Shown here: one piece after another, positions 13,127 to 25,426 of the stretch
How positions within the stretch are numbered: position 1 is the first letter of the stretch
How the letters are laid out: every line of letters begins with the position of its first letter
Assembly: GCA_034359265.1 (NCBI GenBank)
Contig: CP136890.1
Location: 67,829,501 to 67,893,500 of the forward strand
Origin: Canna indica
Lineage: Eukaryota > Streptophyta > Magnoliopsida > Zingiberales > Cannaceae
Direction of reading: 5' to 3'
DNA: 64,000 bases
The notes under the pieces: generated by a model
The model's database searches: none
The model's input: only the letters and a program-made list of their open reading frames with translations
Told to the model about the DNA's origin: nothing
Translations under genes and position numbers: made by a program

Positions 13127-14407
13127 TGTTGGCCTAAGGTTTTCAACCTTGATCTTAATCTCGATTTTGATGATAACAAACATGTAACTAATGATTTTAT
13201 GGAAAAATATTTTTAGCTTCCATATCAGTTTGTGCGTGACGTCCTCAATCAAAAATATCAGAAAAATCAGTGAATCAGAAGGACATTGGTCGACGCGCTC
13301 GAATTCGTCGGGAAGAATAGAGTTTATGTATAGGGTGTCTAGAATGATTGTATTAATCCCCATTATGATGCAAATGTTCCTAGGACATGAACCTAATATA
13401 GTAACAAGAGTTTCCAACTCATAAATAATATTCCAGAATATCTCGGATGGGATGTTGTAACATTCTATAATAGCCCGGAAATTGTCTGGATGAGATGTTG
13501 TAACATTCCGGAATATCTGGGATGAGATGTTGTAACATTCCGGAATAGCCCAAAAATTATCTTGATGAGATGTTGTAACATTCATGAATAGCCAAGAAAA
13601 TGTCTAGAATTCTCAAAATACCCCCAATGGCTCTATTTTGAATTTCTACCCGTCGAGCTTGTTGGAAACCGAGCACCTACCCTTGGAATCTCTATATAAG
13701 CTCCCAAACTTGCCTTCCCAACAACCTAACACTTCATTAAGTCTATCCTTGAAAGATTGAGCCTATTTCCTTGAGTTCTATGCCTCATCTCTCAATCTTA
13801 CCCAAGTTGAGCCTTCTACTCATCTTCAAGTCTCCTTGGATTCAAAGAGTCATCTTCTTGAGGCCTTGAAGGATTAGGAGGAAGCAAGAAAGAGCTCCTA
13901 CTGTGTTTGTATTTATTTTGAGTTCTTTACTATTGTCTTTAACTTGTATTTTGTTCTTGCTTGTTATAATTACTTGTGTGAAGAGTTAGGGGTTGCCTTA
14001 GTGAAAAGGCATAAGTCTACTCTTGTAATCTAATATTAGAGTGTCCTTGGGTGATAGTGAGGTGGGAGAGTGCTCTCGGCAGGAAGACGGAGTCTTCCGG
14101 GTGTGGAAGTGCCTTTAGGTGTGAGAGCGAAGACTTTTCGGGAAAAGTCCTCATTGTAAGGAACTTCATTCTAGTGGATTATAAGTGAAATCCTAAGCGG
14201 GATGTGCTTACGTAGTAGAGGCGAGGTTGCCGAACCACTATAAATTGACTTATGTTAGAATTGCTCATTTGTGTAGATTATTGATTGCTTTCAATATTTG
14301 TCATCTAACTTAGTTAATCATTTAAGAAGATATTGAATTGCAAGTAGACATTTGAAATAGAGCAAATACACTATTCACCCCCCTCTAGTGTGGATATTTC
14401 ACTCACA
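13127..14407 (+). mobile_element. SIRE-like copia solo LTR with AACAT duplication
   Basis: Starts TGTTGGCCTAAGG and ends cactcaca, flanked by aacat on both sides (13122-13126 and 14408-14412). Inside it carries the phrase gttttgatgataacaaac typical of SIRE/Maximus-type LTRs and, near its end, tattcacccccctctagtg. A 1.3 kb LTR without internal genes is the product of LTR-LTR recombination. Confidence 0.88.
13428..13590. repeat. Four tandem degenerate copies inside the LTR
   Basis: The phrase gatgagatgttgtaacattc recurs about every 40-45 bp with ggaatagcc/ggaatatc between copies. Confidence 0.75.
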
Positions 14408-14420
14408 AACATGTGTTCAT

Positions 14421-16010
14421 TGTTGGTGAAATAGCCACACTAGAGGGGGGTGAATAGTTTGTTATCTAAATCTTTGTCTAATTCTGATTTTAATCATTTA
14501 CTTGATTACTTAGACAATTCATAAATCGAGTAGTAAGATAAAACAAGATATAAATGATAAGAAATAAGAAACACAAGGTAAATAATGCTAGCATAATTAT
14601 TTATAATGGTTTGGTCCCAATTCCTACTCCACTACCTAAGCACTCCGCTTAGGATTTCCAAACTAGTTTTACTAGGTTATATCGTTTCCCTTACAAAGAG
14701 GACTTTACATCGGAAAATCTCTGCTCTCAAACCGAAGACACTTCCACACCCGAAAGTATCTCACCTTCTTACCGAGAGCACTCTCCCACCTCAACCTAAG
14801 GGACAACTCAACTAATCATAGTAAACTAAGTTTACAATGATGGATTTATGCCTTAACACCAAGGCAACCACCAACTCAATCAAACCTAACAACCTAGGTT
14901 TACACACTTGAGCAATACAAAGAAATAAACAATAAATACAATACTAAATGGAGCAATAAATCAAATAATAGAATACTTAGCTCCACAACAAGATCACGTC
15001 ACTCATCTTGATGACTTGATGATTAATCAAATGAAGCTTGAAGGCAAAACTCAAGAAAGAAGGTTCAAGGCTAGGATTTTTGAAAATGATGGATCAATCA
15101 AAGCTTAGATGGTGTAATGAGTGTCTCAATAGGCTCAACAACACTTGAGGAAGGTTCTCTTGGCTTCTATTTATAAGTCATGAAGAGTTTGCATGAAACA
15201 ACCAACCCAACGGCTAGACAATTAGTTGTTTCCGCCGTCCGGTCATTTACCGATCAATCGTCGATCGACCGACCGAGCGACCAAATGCATTCTGCCACTT
15301 TTGAGCACCATTCGATCGACCAATCGGTCGATCGAAACTGGAAAATCAACCTTGGTTTGGCTGAGTTTTCTGCTCGTTTGTTCGTTTTTGGGTTCTGACT
15401 TTGCTAAGTCCTCTTATATAAAGATTACTCCCATTTAGATTCAATAAAAATATAAAAAAATAAAAATCCTTAAGAATCAAAATCTAATTTTTGGGATCTA
15501 GTACAAATTTTCGAAAATTGGAAATTTTATAATCTCCCGGGTCAAATATGCATAGGTTATAAAGGCTTTCAAAAATCCTTAAAAATATGTCGTTTACTAG
15601 TTTTTACCTAAGGAACAATTGTCAGGACTTTTGGTGTCAAAAAAATGTCTAAGTCATATAGCCCTCCAAGGAGCTCCTTGGGCTTAGTGAATTTTAGGGC
15701 TATTTTTTGATTTTTTGATTTTTCATGTTTTGGAGTTCGGGTTTGATTTTTGGGTTTCTTTGCATCATCATGAGGATTTACAATACATGCTAGATACCCT
15801 AAACCTAAACCCAAACCCTAACTTCCAGAAGAATCCCGAGCGTCGATGAGCGTCCTTACTGATTTATCTAATTTCTTCGATTTTTCCGATCAGGGACATC
15901 GTGCGCTAACCGACTTGGAACCTGAAAGAATTTCTCAATGAAACATTAGTTCCATGTTTGTTATCATCAAAACCGAGATTAAGACCAAGGTAGAAAATCT
16001 TAGGCCAACA
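14421..16010 (-). mobile_element. SIRE-like copia solo LTR with TTCAT duplication
   Basis: Starts tgttggtgaaatag and ends cttaggccaaca, flanked by ttcat on both sides (14416-14420 and 16011-16015). It is the same family as 13127-14407 in the opposite orientation. A ggtcgatcg/cgatcgacc-rich patch lies at 15245-15345. Only 13 bp separate the two LTR bodies. Confidence 0.9.
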
Positions 16011-17085
16011 TTCATGATCTGACTTTGATATCACATATCAATGACTAGTAAAATATGATCATTGTCAGTCAGACTGCATACTAGTCTTCATTCATTATCG
16101 TTCCAAGATAATGATCGACTGAGGACTGTTTAGAATATGATTCCAACTGCCTTAGGGTTTTACTCAAGTCTCGTACTTGATGACCATTAGGTAGAGTCAA
16201 CTATTCAGGAAATCTCTATAAAGTTAAATATGCTCACAATAGATAATAAGATAAAATAAGTGTTCTAATTATTCAAAAGAAAAACTACAATGATAATATT
16301 ATTTCTTTGGCCTAGGGCACACACTACAAGAAATTTGTTAATCAGCAATGGCCATCAACAACGACCGCCAACGTCGTTGCAATGACTCACGTCATTCTTA
16401 CGATCGCTTGGGTTGTTGCAGATGTGATATATCTACAACGACTTCGTTACGGCTACTCGAGTCATTGCTAACAAGTGGATGGCGCGAATGCGACGCGCGA
16501 AGGAAACAAGTTATCTGCAACGGTGTACCAAAGGTCGTGTCGGCCGTTGCTAATGTGATAATAACATCTACAATGGCGTACTTACGGGCTCTATACCCAT
16601 TGCTCTTTAGTCGATGTGCGCTCGTGGTGCAAAAATGAAACTGTTATCAGCAATGGCGTAACAAAGGCCTCTTCGGCCTTTGCTGATGATAAATATCATC
16701 AGCAACAGCTTACTAACGGACGAGTGAGTCGCTGCTAATAAATGTTTTTATCTCTGTGTTCGCGCCCGCCCGCCATCGCTCTCTTCGTTCCGACGCTGCC
16801 ATCGCTGCCGGATCGCCACCTTCGCCGACGCCGATCGATCGCCGATGCCCACTCGCCGAGCCGATGCCCAATCGTCGCCCGATCAACTCCAGGTATTCCA
16901 CACCCCCCCCCCCCCCCCCTCTCTTCACTGTCGCCGAAGTCAAGCTTGGTTGCGCCAAAACCCTAAGGTTTCGACCTCCGACCTCCAGCGGCCGGCGGAA
17001 CATCCCGCTGGTGTATGTGCTGTTGCACATACACCAGTCCAGCAATTTGATTAAACCCTTAATCAAATCGTGATTAGGGTTTTTA

Positions 17086-17119
17086 CCCTAATCACATTAA
17101 TTAATTAGTGTGATTAGGG
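17086..17119. repeat. Near-perfect 34-bp palindrome
   Basis: ccctaatcaca pairs with tgtgattaggg around a ttaattaatta centre, forming a potential strong hairpin inside the CACTA element. Confidence 0.8.
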
Positions 17120-17824
17120 TTAAACCCTAATATTTATTTATTTATTTATTAATGTTTAATATTTGGTTAATTGATTAGGATTAATTGATTAGTGTTAATA
17201 ATGTTTAATGTTTATATCTTTAGGGTATAATGTTTAATGTTTAGATTAATTTATAATGTTTGGTTATAATGTTTATATTATGTTTAGATTAATCAGATTA
17301 ATTTTATTGTTAATCTTTATATTTAGATTAATTAGAATCGTACTTTGGACTCTCGCCGGAATCGTCCACTATTGACTCGAACCGACATCCAAAAATTTTA
17401 AAAATAATCATCCATCCGACGAGTTGATATATTTCACGTACGCATCGATGATTCGGATATGATTTAACAAAATCTTAGATCCGTTCGGGGGTTGTATATT
17501 CGTGTAAAAGAAGTACATGATCTTGTATACGGCGTACAACCCTTGAATTGTCCCTAATTGGACAATTTGGAAACATAGTTATTTGTTTTGCACTTAGTTT
17601 TTTTTTTAAACCGTTAACTCATTCTAAAATTTTGGCTATTGTATCTCTCTTGTTCTCCGATATGCGCCCAATGATATGTGTATTTGGAGAACTGTAGGGA
17701 GATGCTACCGAAGGAGTGCTGCCGAACTGTAGGGAGAACTATAGGTAAGTATTATATCTTATTTTGAAATATATATTTTATTTATTACTATATACTAATT
17801 AATCTATTTGTTTTGTAAATGTAT

Positions 17825-18440
17825 ACGACGATAATGGATGACGGGACTATCTAGCGACCTTCATCGATGGAGGTGTTTGAGGGGACTCACCGTCGAGGAC
17901 ATGGGGTGGGGGAGTACATCGACACCTGCACTGTAGTCATCATGGTAAGTATATTTATTTCAATTGTGCATTATTTATTTATAATTTAAGCTTTAGGAAA
18001 AATATGAAACAAAAACCAAACTCGTGTAGGAGACCTACGCTCAAACGGTGACGCAACGCGGGGGCACCCCCTAGGACTTTGACGCAGGAGCGTCAGTCGA
18101 GGCTGCAGGTGGCTGGGACCATGACTGCGTCTATGGCTTTGCTGATAGTGGCCATGTGTGAGTCGTGCTCGGGCCACTTGGGGCACCGACCCCTCCGGCA
18201 GCCGGTGAGCAGCCCTCCACCTCCAGGATTAATGATTAGAGTAGGAGGATATCAACACTAGAGGAGACGGTGGCACGACAAAGTGAGATGATGGCTGAGA
18301 TGCATGCCTTACTGAGACAGATGACAGGTCAGTCCAACGGTGTACACTCAGATCCATCATCGTCGACTCAGTCCAAGTCGGTGTACACTCAAGCACTCCA
18401 GATTTCGTCGTATGATCCCGACCTTCCTCCACCGTCGTAG
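17825..18440 (+). pseudogene. Transposase_24 (Ptta/En/Spm-associated) protein remnant
   Basis: The first piece (about 17860-17942) reads EVFEGTHRRG and GEYIDTCT and ends at a good splice donor (ATG|gtaagt). After a short intron the next piece recalls the family phrase for a GG..R.VYG.G core (degraded, about 18095-18150). A final open piece reads STLEETVARQSEMMAEMH then ALLRQMTGQ and ends with a proline/serine tail and stop at about 18440. The order and the coiled-coil C-terminus match plant Transposase_24 proteins carried by En/Spm elements. Stops and frame shifts break it. Confidence 0.65.
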
Positions 18441-19224
18441 TGACCTTTTATTGTTTTATGACCTGATTGACTTGGATATTGACTTGTTATATACTTGTTA
18501 CTTGGATATCTTAGAGATACTTGTTTTATGACTTGTTACTTGGATATATTGATTTGTATCATGTTGATACGATAGTTTCGATTTCGTATATTTTTTATAC
18601 GATTGTGGATAATTATAATTATAAGTATAATTGTTTTGATATATATCTGGGTCTATCTGTGATGTGTATGTAAATGTATGTGTATCTGAATGGATGTGTG
18701 AGTTATCTATCAGGTTATAAATGTATTAATGAAATTTTTTAATTTTGAAATTTCTCAGTTACATTAAAATCATCAGCAACGGATTTTCCACGATCATCCA
18801 TGTCACAACCGTTGCTGAAAGTGTATCGTAATTCCTGGGCCTCAAACTCAAAGTTGTTACTGATGAACTACAACAACGACTTAGCAACAGCCTTTCAGCA
18901 AAGGCTTTGCAACGGCATGTGGGCCGCTGTTGATAGTAATATCTGCAACAATCGACGTGTTGTTGCAGAATCGTTGCTGATAAAAATAGCAGCAACAGGA
19001 GCGCCTCATTGCTGAGCCATTGCGGAACCATTGTTAATAATATTATTAACAACGGCGTGAGTGGACGTTGCAGATCCATTGTTAAGTTATCAGGTATGCG
19101 ATCTTCTACACCGACTGCGTTGCAACGGGCGTGGCCGTTGATGATGGTCTTCAGCAACGGCGTAGCAACAGATCCTGTTGTTGGTGATGCTCGTTATTCT
19201 AATAGTGACACTACTAACAGGTAA

Positions 19225-21367
19225 ATAGTGTGTTTTCAAAAAACTTAAATCTAATTCATGTTTTAATTTATTTCTTAGATTCTTAGGTTAAACTCAAATT
19301 ATTAATGCATGGAAGCAAAGTAACAAGTAAGTAAGCACACACGAATTTGAAAAATGAAAACAAAAGCGATTTATAGTGGTTCGGCCACACCACCTACTCC
19401 ACTACTTAAGCACCTACGTTTAGAATTTCAAACTCTAATCCACTAGATTTTATGTTTCTTACACAGAGAATTTCACCCGAAAAGTCTCTAACTTTACCCC
19501 CGAAGTCAATTTCCCACCTCTTACTCTAACAACACTTAAATCTAGTTTACAATGTGGACTTATGCCTCTAAAATAATGAAAGCTCTAGACTAAGGCGACC
19601 ACCTAAACACAAACCTAACAACCTAGGTTTTCAGACAAGCTTTAAAATAATGAAATAAACACCAAAATACAAGTAGAATGAAAGCAAAAATAACTACTAA
19701 CAACAACAAAGATCTCAACAATGATTCATAGCTTCCTCTTGATGCATTTGATGATAAAACAATGAATTCAACGCAAGGTCAATTAAATTTCGGCACAAAG
19801 CTAGGATTTGACGAAAAGTGGTTCAATCAAAGATTTAGTATCTCAAATAATGGCTCAATAAGTGTTAGAAGGCTTATGGAAGGTAGATGTGATGTTTATA
19901 TAGAGAAAACATCAAGTAAGGCTCATGTTCAACCTCACTCAACAGCTCAAAAAAGAGTTGTTGGGCCTGCGAGAGTGAGGTGGGAATGTAAACTAGTTTT
20001 AAAGTGTCCTTAGAAGAGTGAGGTCGAAAAGTGCCGTCAAGTAAAAGGCGAAAACTTTATGGTGTAAATTTCTCATTATAAGGAACTTGAAAAACATAGT
20101 TGATTAAGTGTGAAATCCTAAGCGGAGTGCTTAGGTAATTGAGTAGGCGGGTTGCCAAACTATAAATCCATTATGTTAGCATTGCTATTTGTTTGTGCAC
20201 TTACTTGCTTATTTATTGCTTCTGTTTGTCATCTAAACTTGTGTTGTCCTAAGATTGAAAGAAGCATTTAAAATTAAAATTAGGCTAAAACTTATAGTAA
20301 CACGATAATCCCCCGCCCCTTAGTGTTACCATTTACTTCACACTTGTTGTCTTATGGTGAAGATGGCTCAAGTCAAGCTTAGGATCCCAAATGATGGCTC
20401 AAGTATCATCAAAGATTCAAAGGTGCATGGGAAGGCTTGGAACAGGTTTATATAGGCAGATATGGAGAGGGGGCTTGGGTTCAACGACTACAAATAACTA
20501 GAAAAAAGATCTGTTGGGCCCGTCGGTCGATCTTCGGTCAATGTTCGGTCGACCAAGCTCCATAGTCTATCTTCAGGCGACCGTTGGTCAACCGAGGATC
20601 AACCGACTTTTTGCCGAAACTCAAATTTAGCCTAAATTTTTGGATTACAACCAAGGCAAGGCAACCACCGATGGACCTATGCCTTACAACCGATGGACCT
20701 ATGCCTTACAACCAAGGCAACCACCAAATTCGAAGAGCTACAATCTAGGTCTAACACAAGCTTGAAATACAATGAAATAGAATAATAATTCAAACAATAA
20801 AGTACTTAGCCCCAATACAAGATCCTAACTTCCTCTTGTTGCCTTTGATAATAAAACAATAGGTTCAAGGCTCAATCAAGGATAAGCTTGGTTTCCACAA
20901 GAAATGGCTCTATCAAGCTCAAGGATGATCAATAGATAGCTCAAGAAGTGTAAGAGAGAGGAAAGAAGGTTAGGGACCATTATTTATAGGGAAACAAGGG
21001 TATGGCTCGGGTGATATCGAACACAACGGCTCAAAATAGAGCCGTTTGCCCTCTGCGCTGTCGATCACCCGTCGATGCTCGATCGGCCAAGAATTGGCTG
21101 AGGGTCGACCAATAACTTGCCGATTTTTCAGGTTTTGAGGTTCTTTTGCATCATGAAGAGAATTATACAAGAATACTAGACTCCCTAAACCTAAACTATA
21201 TCTTCCTCATGAATCCCGATCGTCGACAAGCGTCCTTCGGATTTCTTCGATTTTTTCGATCGCGGACGTCGCGTGCAAACCAACTTGGAACCTGAAATTA
21301 TTTATCCTTCAAATATTAGTTTCGAGTTTATTATCATTAAGACTAAGATTGAAAATCTTATGCCAAC
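19225..21367 (-). repeat. Mosaic of SIRE-like LTR fragments
   Basis: Minus-oriented LTR sequence (19225 to about 19970) is followed by a plus-oriented fragment (about 19970-20350, ending near ccccttagtgttacc), then further minus fragments (20355-20640 and 20641-21367) ending aaaatcttatgccaaca. A 27-28 bp unit (accgatggacctatgcctta) is duplicated at about 20667-20710. No genes. The order suggests repeated insertion and recombination between copies. Confidence 0.65.
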
Positions 21368-21551
21368 ATAGAGAGCTTGAGGAAGAACTCTATATGACAC
21401 AGTAGAGGACTTCGTCTCCTTGGTAGGACCCAACAAGTTTGACTTTATCAAAAAAGATGATGAACCTCTAGTTTTACTAGAAGGTTAAAGGGAGTTTTGT
21501 ATTCTTCCCGGTGTTATATGTGGATGACATATTGCTCATCGGGAATGACAA
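21368..21551 (+). pseudogene. Ty1/copia reverse transcriptase, part 1
   Basis: The translation includes KKDDEPLVLLEG and, after a frame change, VLYVDDILLIGND, the catalytic YVDD box of copia RT. The frame is cut at 21551, where a gypsy element begins, and resumes at about 25432 with MLKSVKVWLSKNFSMKDLG. The 5' part of the element is missing: the sequence begins directly after an LTR end. Confidence 0.85.
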
Positions 21552-22059
21552 TGTTACAACCCGCTTGATGGGATAGCTAATCCATCAACTCCATAGGCCA
21601 ACCCATTAGCCTAATTAAAATGCTTAAGTTGAAGTTGATGATAGCACACTCATCAAGCTTTATAAGCCAACATCACATCCAATATACTCCCGATGTGGGA
21701 CTAAATTAGAGTATTGCAATCTTCCACACTTATGTATTGACGTCCTCATCAAGACCAACTCGAGTCTAACACATAGCCCAAAGTCATACCCAAGTCGAAG
21801 ACATGTGAGGCATAACCTAGTAGCGACTCCACCACAATTCCTGGGCAGCCCTTTCTCACATAGGCTCCCGCGCCATGCCTAGGACTAGATCATGCGCTGA
21901 TACCATGCTTAGAGTCATCATCCTCCTTAGGACTTAAGGATAGGTGTTTGACGGGTATTAGGGACTAGGATGTAAGTTTTAAGATTTTAGTTGCCGTAAT
22001 TAGTAGGATTATAGACATAATAAGATTTTGTTTTCTTTTTTTGAAGTTATGGAGGCTAG

Positions 22060-23290
22060 AGGTTATGCGAGCAGGAGGTCCACCAGTAGAGGTGGACGGC
22101 GAGGCCGAGATCGAGCAGGCAGACGGACTACGACGACTCGATGAGCCAGTCCAGTTTAGGCCAGAGATGAGACAGGTTAAGCGGATGATTTTCCGTTGGC
22201 CCATTTTCAGCAGAGGGCACCTCGCTCTAGTCGTAGGGTTGGTCAAAGCAGCACTCGGGGTGACCAAGTGGGGAGACAGACTGATAGAATGAAGACACAA
22301 CCTGAGTCTGATCCAAGACTTAATGATGATGCATCCTATGAGTTTTCTACCAAGGAGCATTCGGAGGGTACGCCAGTTCAGCTGCGACCCGTTGCACAAT
22401 GTTCGCCAAAGCGAAACGAGTCACGTGAGAGACAAAAGACTGCTAGAGTGAACCACTTTAGACGTCTTGGGAGGGGAAAATTTGATGAATTTGCTGGGAG
22501 CACAGATCCTGCATTGGCCAGGGAGTGGATCCACGCAGTGGAGCGAGCATTTACGGTGATGGATTGTCCTTAGGAGGAGCGGGTCGATCTTGTGACCTAT
22601 TGTCTCACCGGAGAGGTACAACAGAATATGTTAGGTAGGGAGCCTATCACCTAGGATAGGTTCCGGGAGGCGTTCTTTCATAAATACTACCCAGGCACAT
22701 ATTCTCAGTAGAAGACGTAGGAGTTCCTTCAGCTATGCCACGGCACAATGCGATGGTGGAGTATGATGTTGAATTTCGACAAGCTCGTGAAGTTCATCCC
22801 ATATATGATTTCCTCTAATAGCAGGCGAACAAAGTTTTTCTATAGTGAACTGATGGTCGGGGAGGAGCTACTAGAGTATGATCGGATGCTAGGCAAGCAC
22901 TTCGAGTGGAGGCGACTCGTGATGAGATGTTTGAGGATCGTCAGCAGGCAACGACTAGTGGAGTAGTCCATACTCGAGAGCAGTTGATTGGAGGTTACAA
23001 TGAGCAGCCAGAGTAGGTAGAGCAGTTTTACTCATTGTATGATGCATATGACAATGAGGCAAACATGTAGACTACTCAGCCTCAACAGAAGAGAGCAAGG
23101 ATCGACTCAACCACAGGGATCTTCTATTCAGGGGGACCAGCCGAGAAGAGACCAATTGCATTGCTTCAAGTTTGGGGATGCATTTCATTTGGCCTGGGAT
23201 TGCCTACATGATCATGATCAGAGTGTTTGCTATAGGTGCAAGCAGCCGGGACACCTTTGGAGGGAGTGCACGGTCAGATTCCAACTAGGA
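22060..23290 (+). pseudogene. Gypsy gag remnant with CCHC knuckle
   Basis: The Retrotrans_gag signature appears as KFDEFAGSTDPALAREW, then a stop at the position after VMDCP, EERVDLVTYCLTGEV and FREAFFHKYYPG (22442-22720). A CCHC zinc knuckle CYRCKQPGHLWREC is at about 23226-23270. Several stops (tag, tga) interrupt it. The protein would form the retroelement capsid. Confidence 0.8.
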
Positions 23291-23469
23291 GGCTAGGGTT
23301 CCCAACAGCAGCATTGGCCGAAGGGGCTCGCACTAGAGTGCACCATAGTCATCTAGAGTGTTTGCAATCACCCAACAATAGGCTCAAGGGGATGTTTGTG
23401 CTGACCAGTAGGATCTTTTTGAGACAGGTACTCGAATTTGGGGGATCAAATTCCTTTAGGTGAGGAGAA

Positions 23470-25426
23470 TGTTATAACCTAGACAAAAGAGGGCATTGTT
23501 GTAAATTATGGTTTCGGAGGGAGTTTTTCGCAAAAATACTAAACATCTTATTAAAACCCCTAATCCCTCCATAATATCTCGTATACCTACTATTTGCAGC
23601 GATCGACGGGTTGGAGACGAGGGATCGAAGCAACGACACGCGGTGGTGAAGACTAGTGAAGAACCGGAGTTTGGAGGACCTTTGAGGTAGGAGTCTTATC
23701 CTCTCTATTGTTACCTTTCTTGTTTCCTCTCTATTGTTTACGTTTATTACCGTTCTTCGTTCATCTACGACAAGAGGTTGGGAGAGGAAGAATAGGTGGA
23801 GTCAGATGGGGTGAAGATGGTCAGAAGTGGTCGCAGGCGGTTGCACTGCAGCCTACGATGCAAGACTCGGATGACGTAGTAGCCGCGCTACTGTCGGTGT
23901 CATGGCCGCAATCACGACTACTGCGGGGAGGCCGTCGTGGCCTCCCGGCCTGGAGCCATTGCCCCGACGGTGCCGAAGGCCGCGGGAGGCATGCACTGGG
24001 TCGGCGGGTCAATCGTCGGCGGCTTCGGTGGCCGCCCGACACCGACCCAAGGAGGAGAGGGGAGGGTGGCGTCGGCTAGGAGAAGAAAAGATATGAAGGA
24101 TTGATTTGATTTAATAATTTGGTTAATTAAAAAGGAGAGTTGTATCGTAAGAATTGGATTGGTATTTGTAGATTATTGTGGTGTTTCTGAAGTTGATCTT
24201 AGAGACGTCGGGTGAGATTGAGGTGAATACCAAAGTTATTAGTTTTGATATCCTGAACGCGATGGTAGTGTTGGATTTTAGATCTGAGATCGTTTGGTAG
24301 GTCTTTTGTATGTTTCAGTATTATTTGATAATTAAAAGTTATTATTCAATTTGATAAATAGTTAAATGATGTAGAATAGTTGTAATCTATATTATGAGTT
24401 GATTCCTGTTGTAGGCGATGAGCGTTGAATAGGTAAACTGATAGTTTTACCCTTTGCTTCTATGTGCTTGGTTTTGCTTCTAAAAATCGTTGAACTCCTA
24501 TTGCATTATATTGTTGGACATGTCATGTTGATAATTGCATGAGTTTAATTTAGTTGTTATTTATCGATGATTATTTGAGCATGATATTATATGGGTCATG
24601 GTGCATATTAATTATTACTGTAGAATTCTAGTTGTCATAAATTACATGTTGTTATGATGACCTATGTTGATTGTATTGGTATTCAGTCACTAGTTTGATG
24701 CATCACTTAATGTTATTAGCATCGTAGATTAGTTGTGGTTGCCATGTGGTTATGTTGAGTTGTCATGTTGCATATGTTGATCTTTTATTGGGCGAGAGCC
24801 CCTGGACAACTATATTATTGGCCCGATGTGTATGGGCGGTGACACCAATGATCATATTATTTTTCACATGAGATGCGTCTGTGCGACGTCGAGGTGTTAG
24901 ATGTCGACGGACTATCCTTTGGATAGTCGCATCTCTTGCTTGAGCGGGCTTGGGGTGTCACTCTCGAGATGCGAAAGCGCGGGGGAAACCTACTTGTCCA
25001 CTACGCTCTTGATTGGTTTGAGTGGCATTAGGTGATAGAAGAGCATGTATATCTCGTTGACATGCAGTATTTTATTGAGAAGTTGTATACTATTGCATTT
25101 GGTGTTAGTATTGAATCTTGATTATTTATCTTTCTTGTTGACTTATTGATTCTCCTACGTTGTTTGTTGTTGCCTCATATTCGCAGATATGACGGTAGTC
25201 TGGTGTTGGGTAGCTAGAGTCCTGGAGGAGGAGACACCATCCGCTGTGTAGTTATTATTTTAGTGTTGTCTTAGATTTGTTGAACTTTTGTCTTAGAATT
25301 CTTGAATTTTTGATCTGAGACTTATTGGATGCATTGAATTTTTGGTGTATCTTGTTGCTTAGTTGTTGGTTATGTTCTCTTAGGCTACGTCCCTTATCTA
25401 GGGATAAACCTAGGCGGGGAGTAACA
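23470..25426 (+). repeat. 3' LTR of the gypsy element
   Basis: Starts TGTTATAACC directly after a polypurine tract and ends gggagtaaca; 1957 bp. It contains a GC-rich transcribed-like zone at 23830-24080. No genes; open frames there are low-complexity. Confidence 0.7.

Larger units (their letters stand above)
16322..19207 (+). mobile_element. CACTA element with ACA target duplication
   Basis: The left end is CACTACAAGAAATTTG and the right end is ttctaatagtg, whose complement is CACTATTAGAA. The 3-bp duplication aca is present at 16319-16321 and 19208-19210. Many subterminal gcaacgg/ccgttgc motifs in both orientations occupy about 16340-16740 and 18770-19190, as expected for transposase-binding arrays of CACTA elements. 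The interior has a poly-C tract (about 16902-16918) and remnants of a Transposase_24 gene. No TNP2-like transposase is present, so the element is non-autonomous. Confidence 0.9.
11952..19219 (-). mobile_element. Copia solo LTR, later split by two LTRs and a CACTA element
   Basis: The left end is TGTTGGGTCATCG (11952) and the right end is ctactaaca (19219). The flanking 5-bp sequences are ggtga (11947-11951) and ggtaa (19220-19224), a target duplication with one mismatch, and the host LTR family resumes immediately after. Removing the inserts at 13127-14407, 14421-16010 and 16322-19207 (with their duplications) leaves about 1.5 kb of LTR. No internal coding domain is present, so it is a solo LTR. 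The strand is uncertain because ends are palindromic. Confidence 0.7.
21552..25426 (+). mobile_element. Ty3/gypsy-type element, gag only, inserted in copia RT
   Basis: Begins TGTTACAACC and ends GGGGAGTAACA, i.e. TG...CA ends with matching TGTTAC/GTAACA, and it interrupts the copia RT exactly after LLIGND. The flanking 5-mers gacaa and aagaa do not match cleanly. A gag remnant, a polypurine tract (aggtgaggagaa, 23458-23469) and a 3' LTR follow in order; no protease, RT or integrase is found, so it is a gag-only, non-autonomous type or an internal deletion. The first ~450 bp is not visibly similar to the 3' LTR, so the 5' LTR has been replaced or overwritten. Confidence 0.7.

Noticed and set aside
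13064..13585. 173-codon minus-strand frame with repeated CYNIS/NVTTSH phrases
   Set aside because: It translates the 40-bp tandem repeat within a solo LTR.
15797..15823. Telomere-like ccctaaa repeats
   Set aside because: Only three or four degenerate units inside an LTR; not an interstitial telomere array.
16902..16918. Poly-C tract as functional element
   Set aside because: A simple homopolymer run inside a CACTA element and prone to length error.
23708..24096. Overlapping frames within the gypsy LTR
   Set aside because: GC-rich stretch inside a defined LTR; all frames are low-complexity and mutually overlapping.
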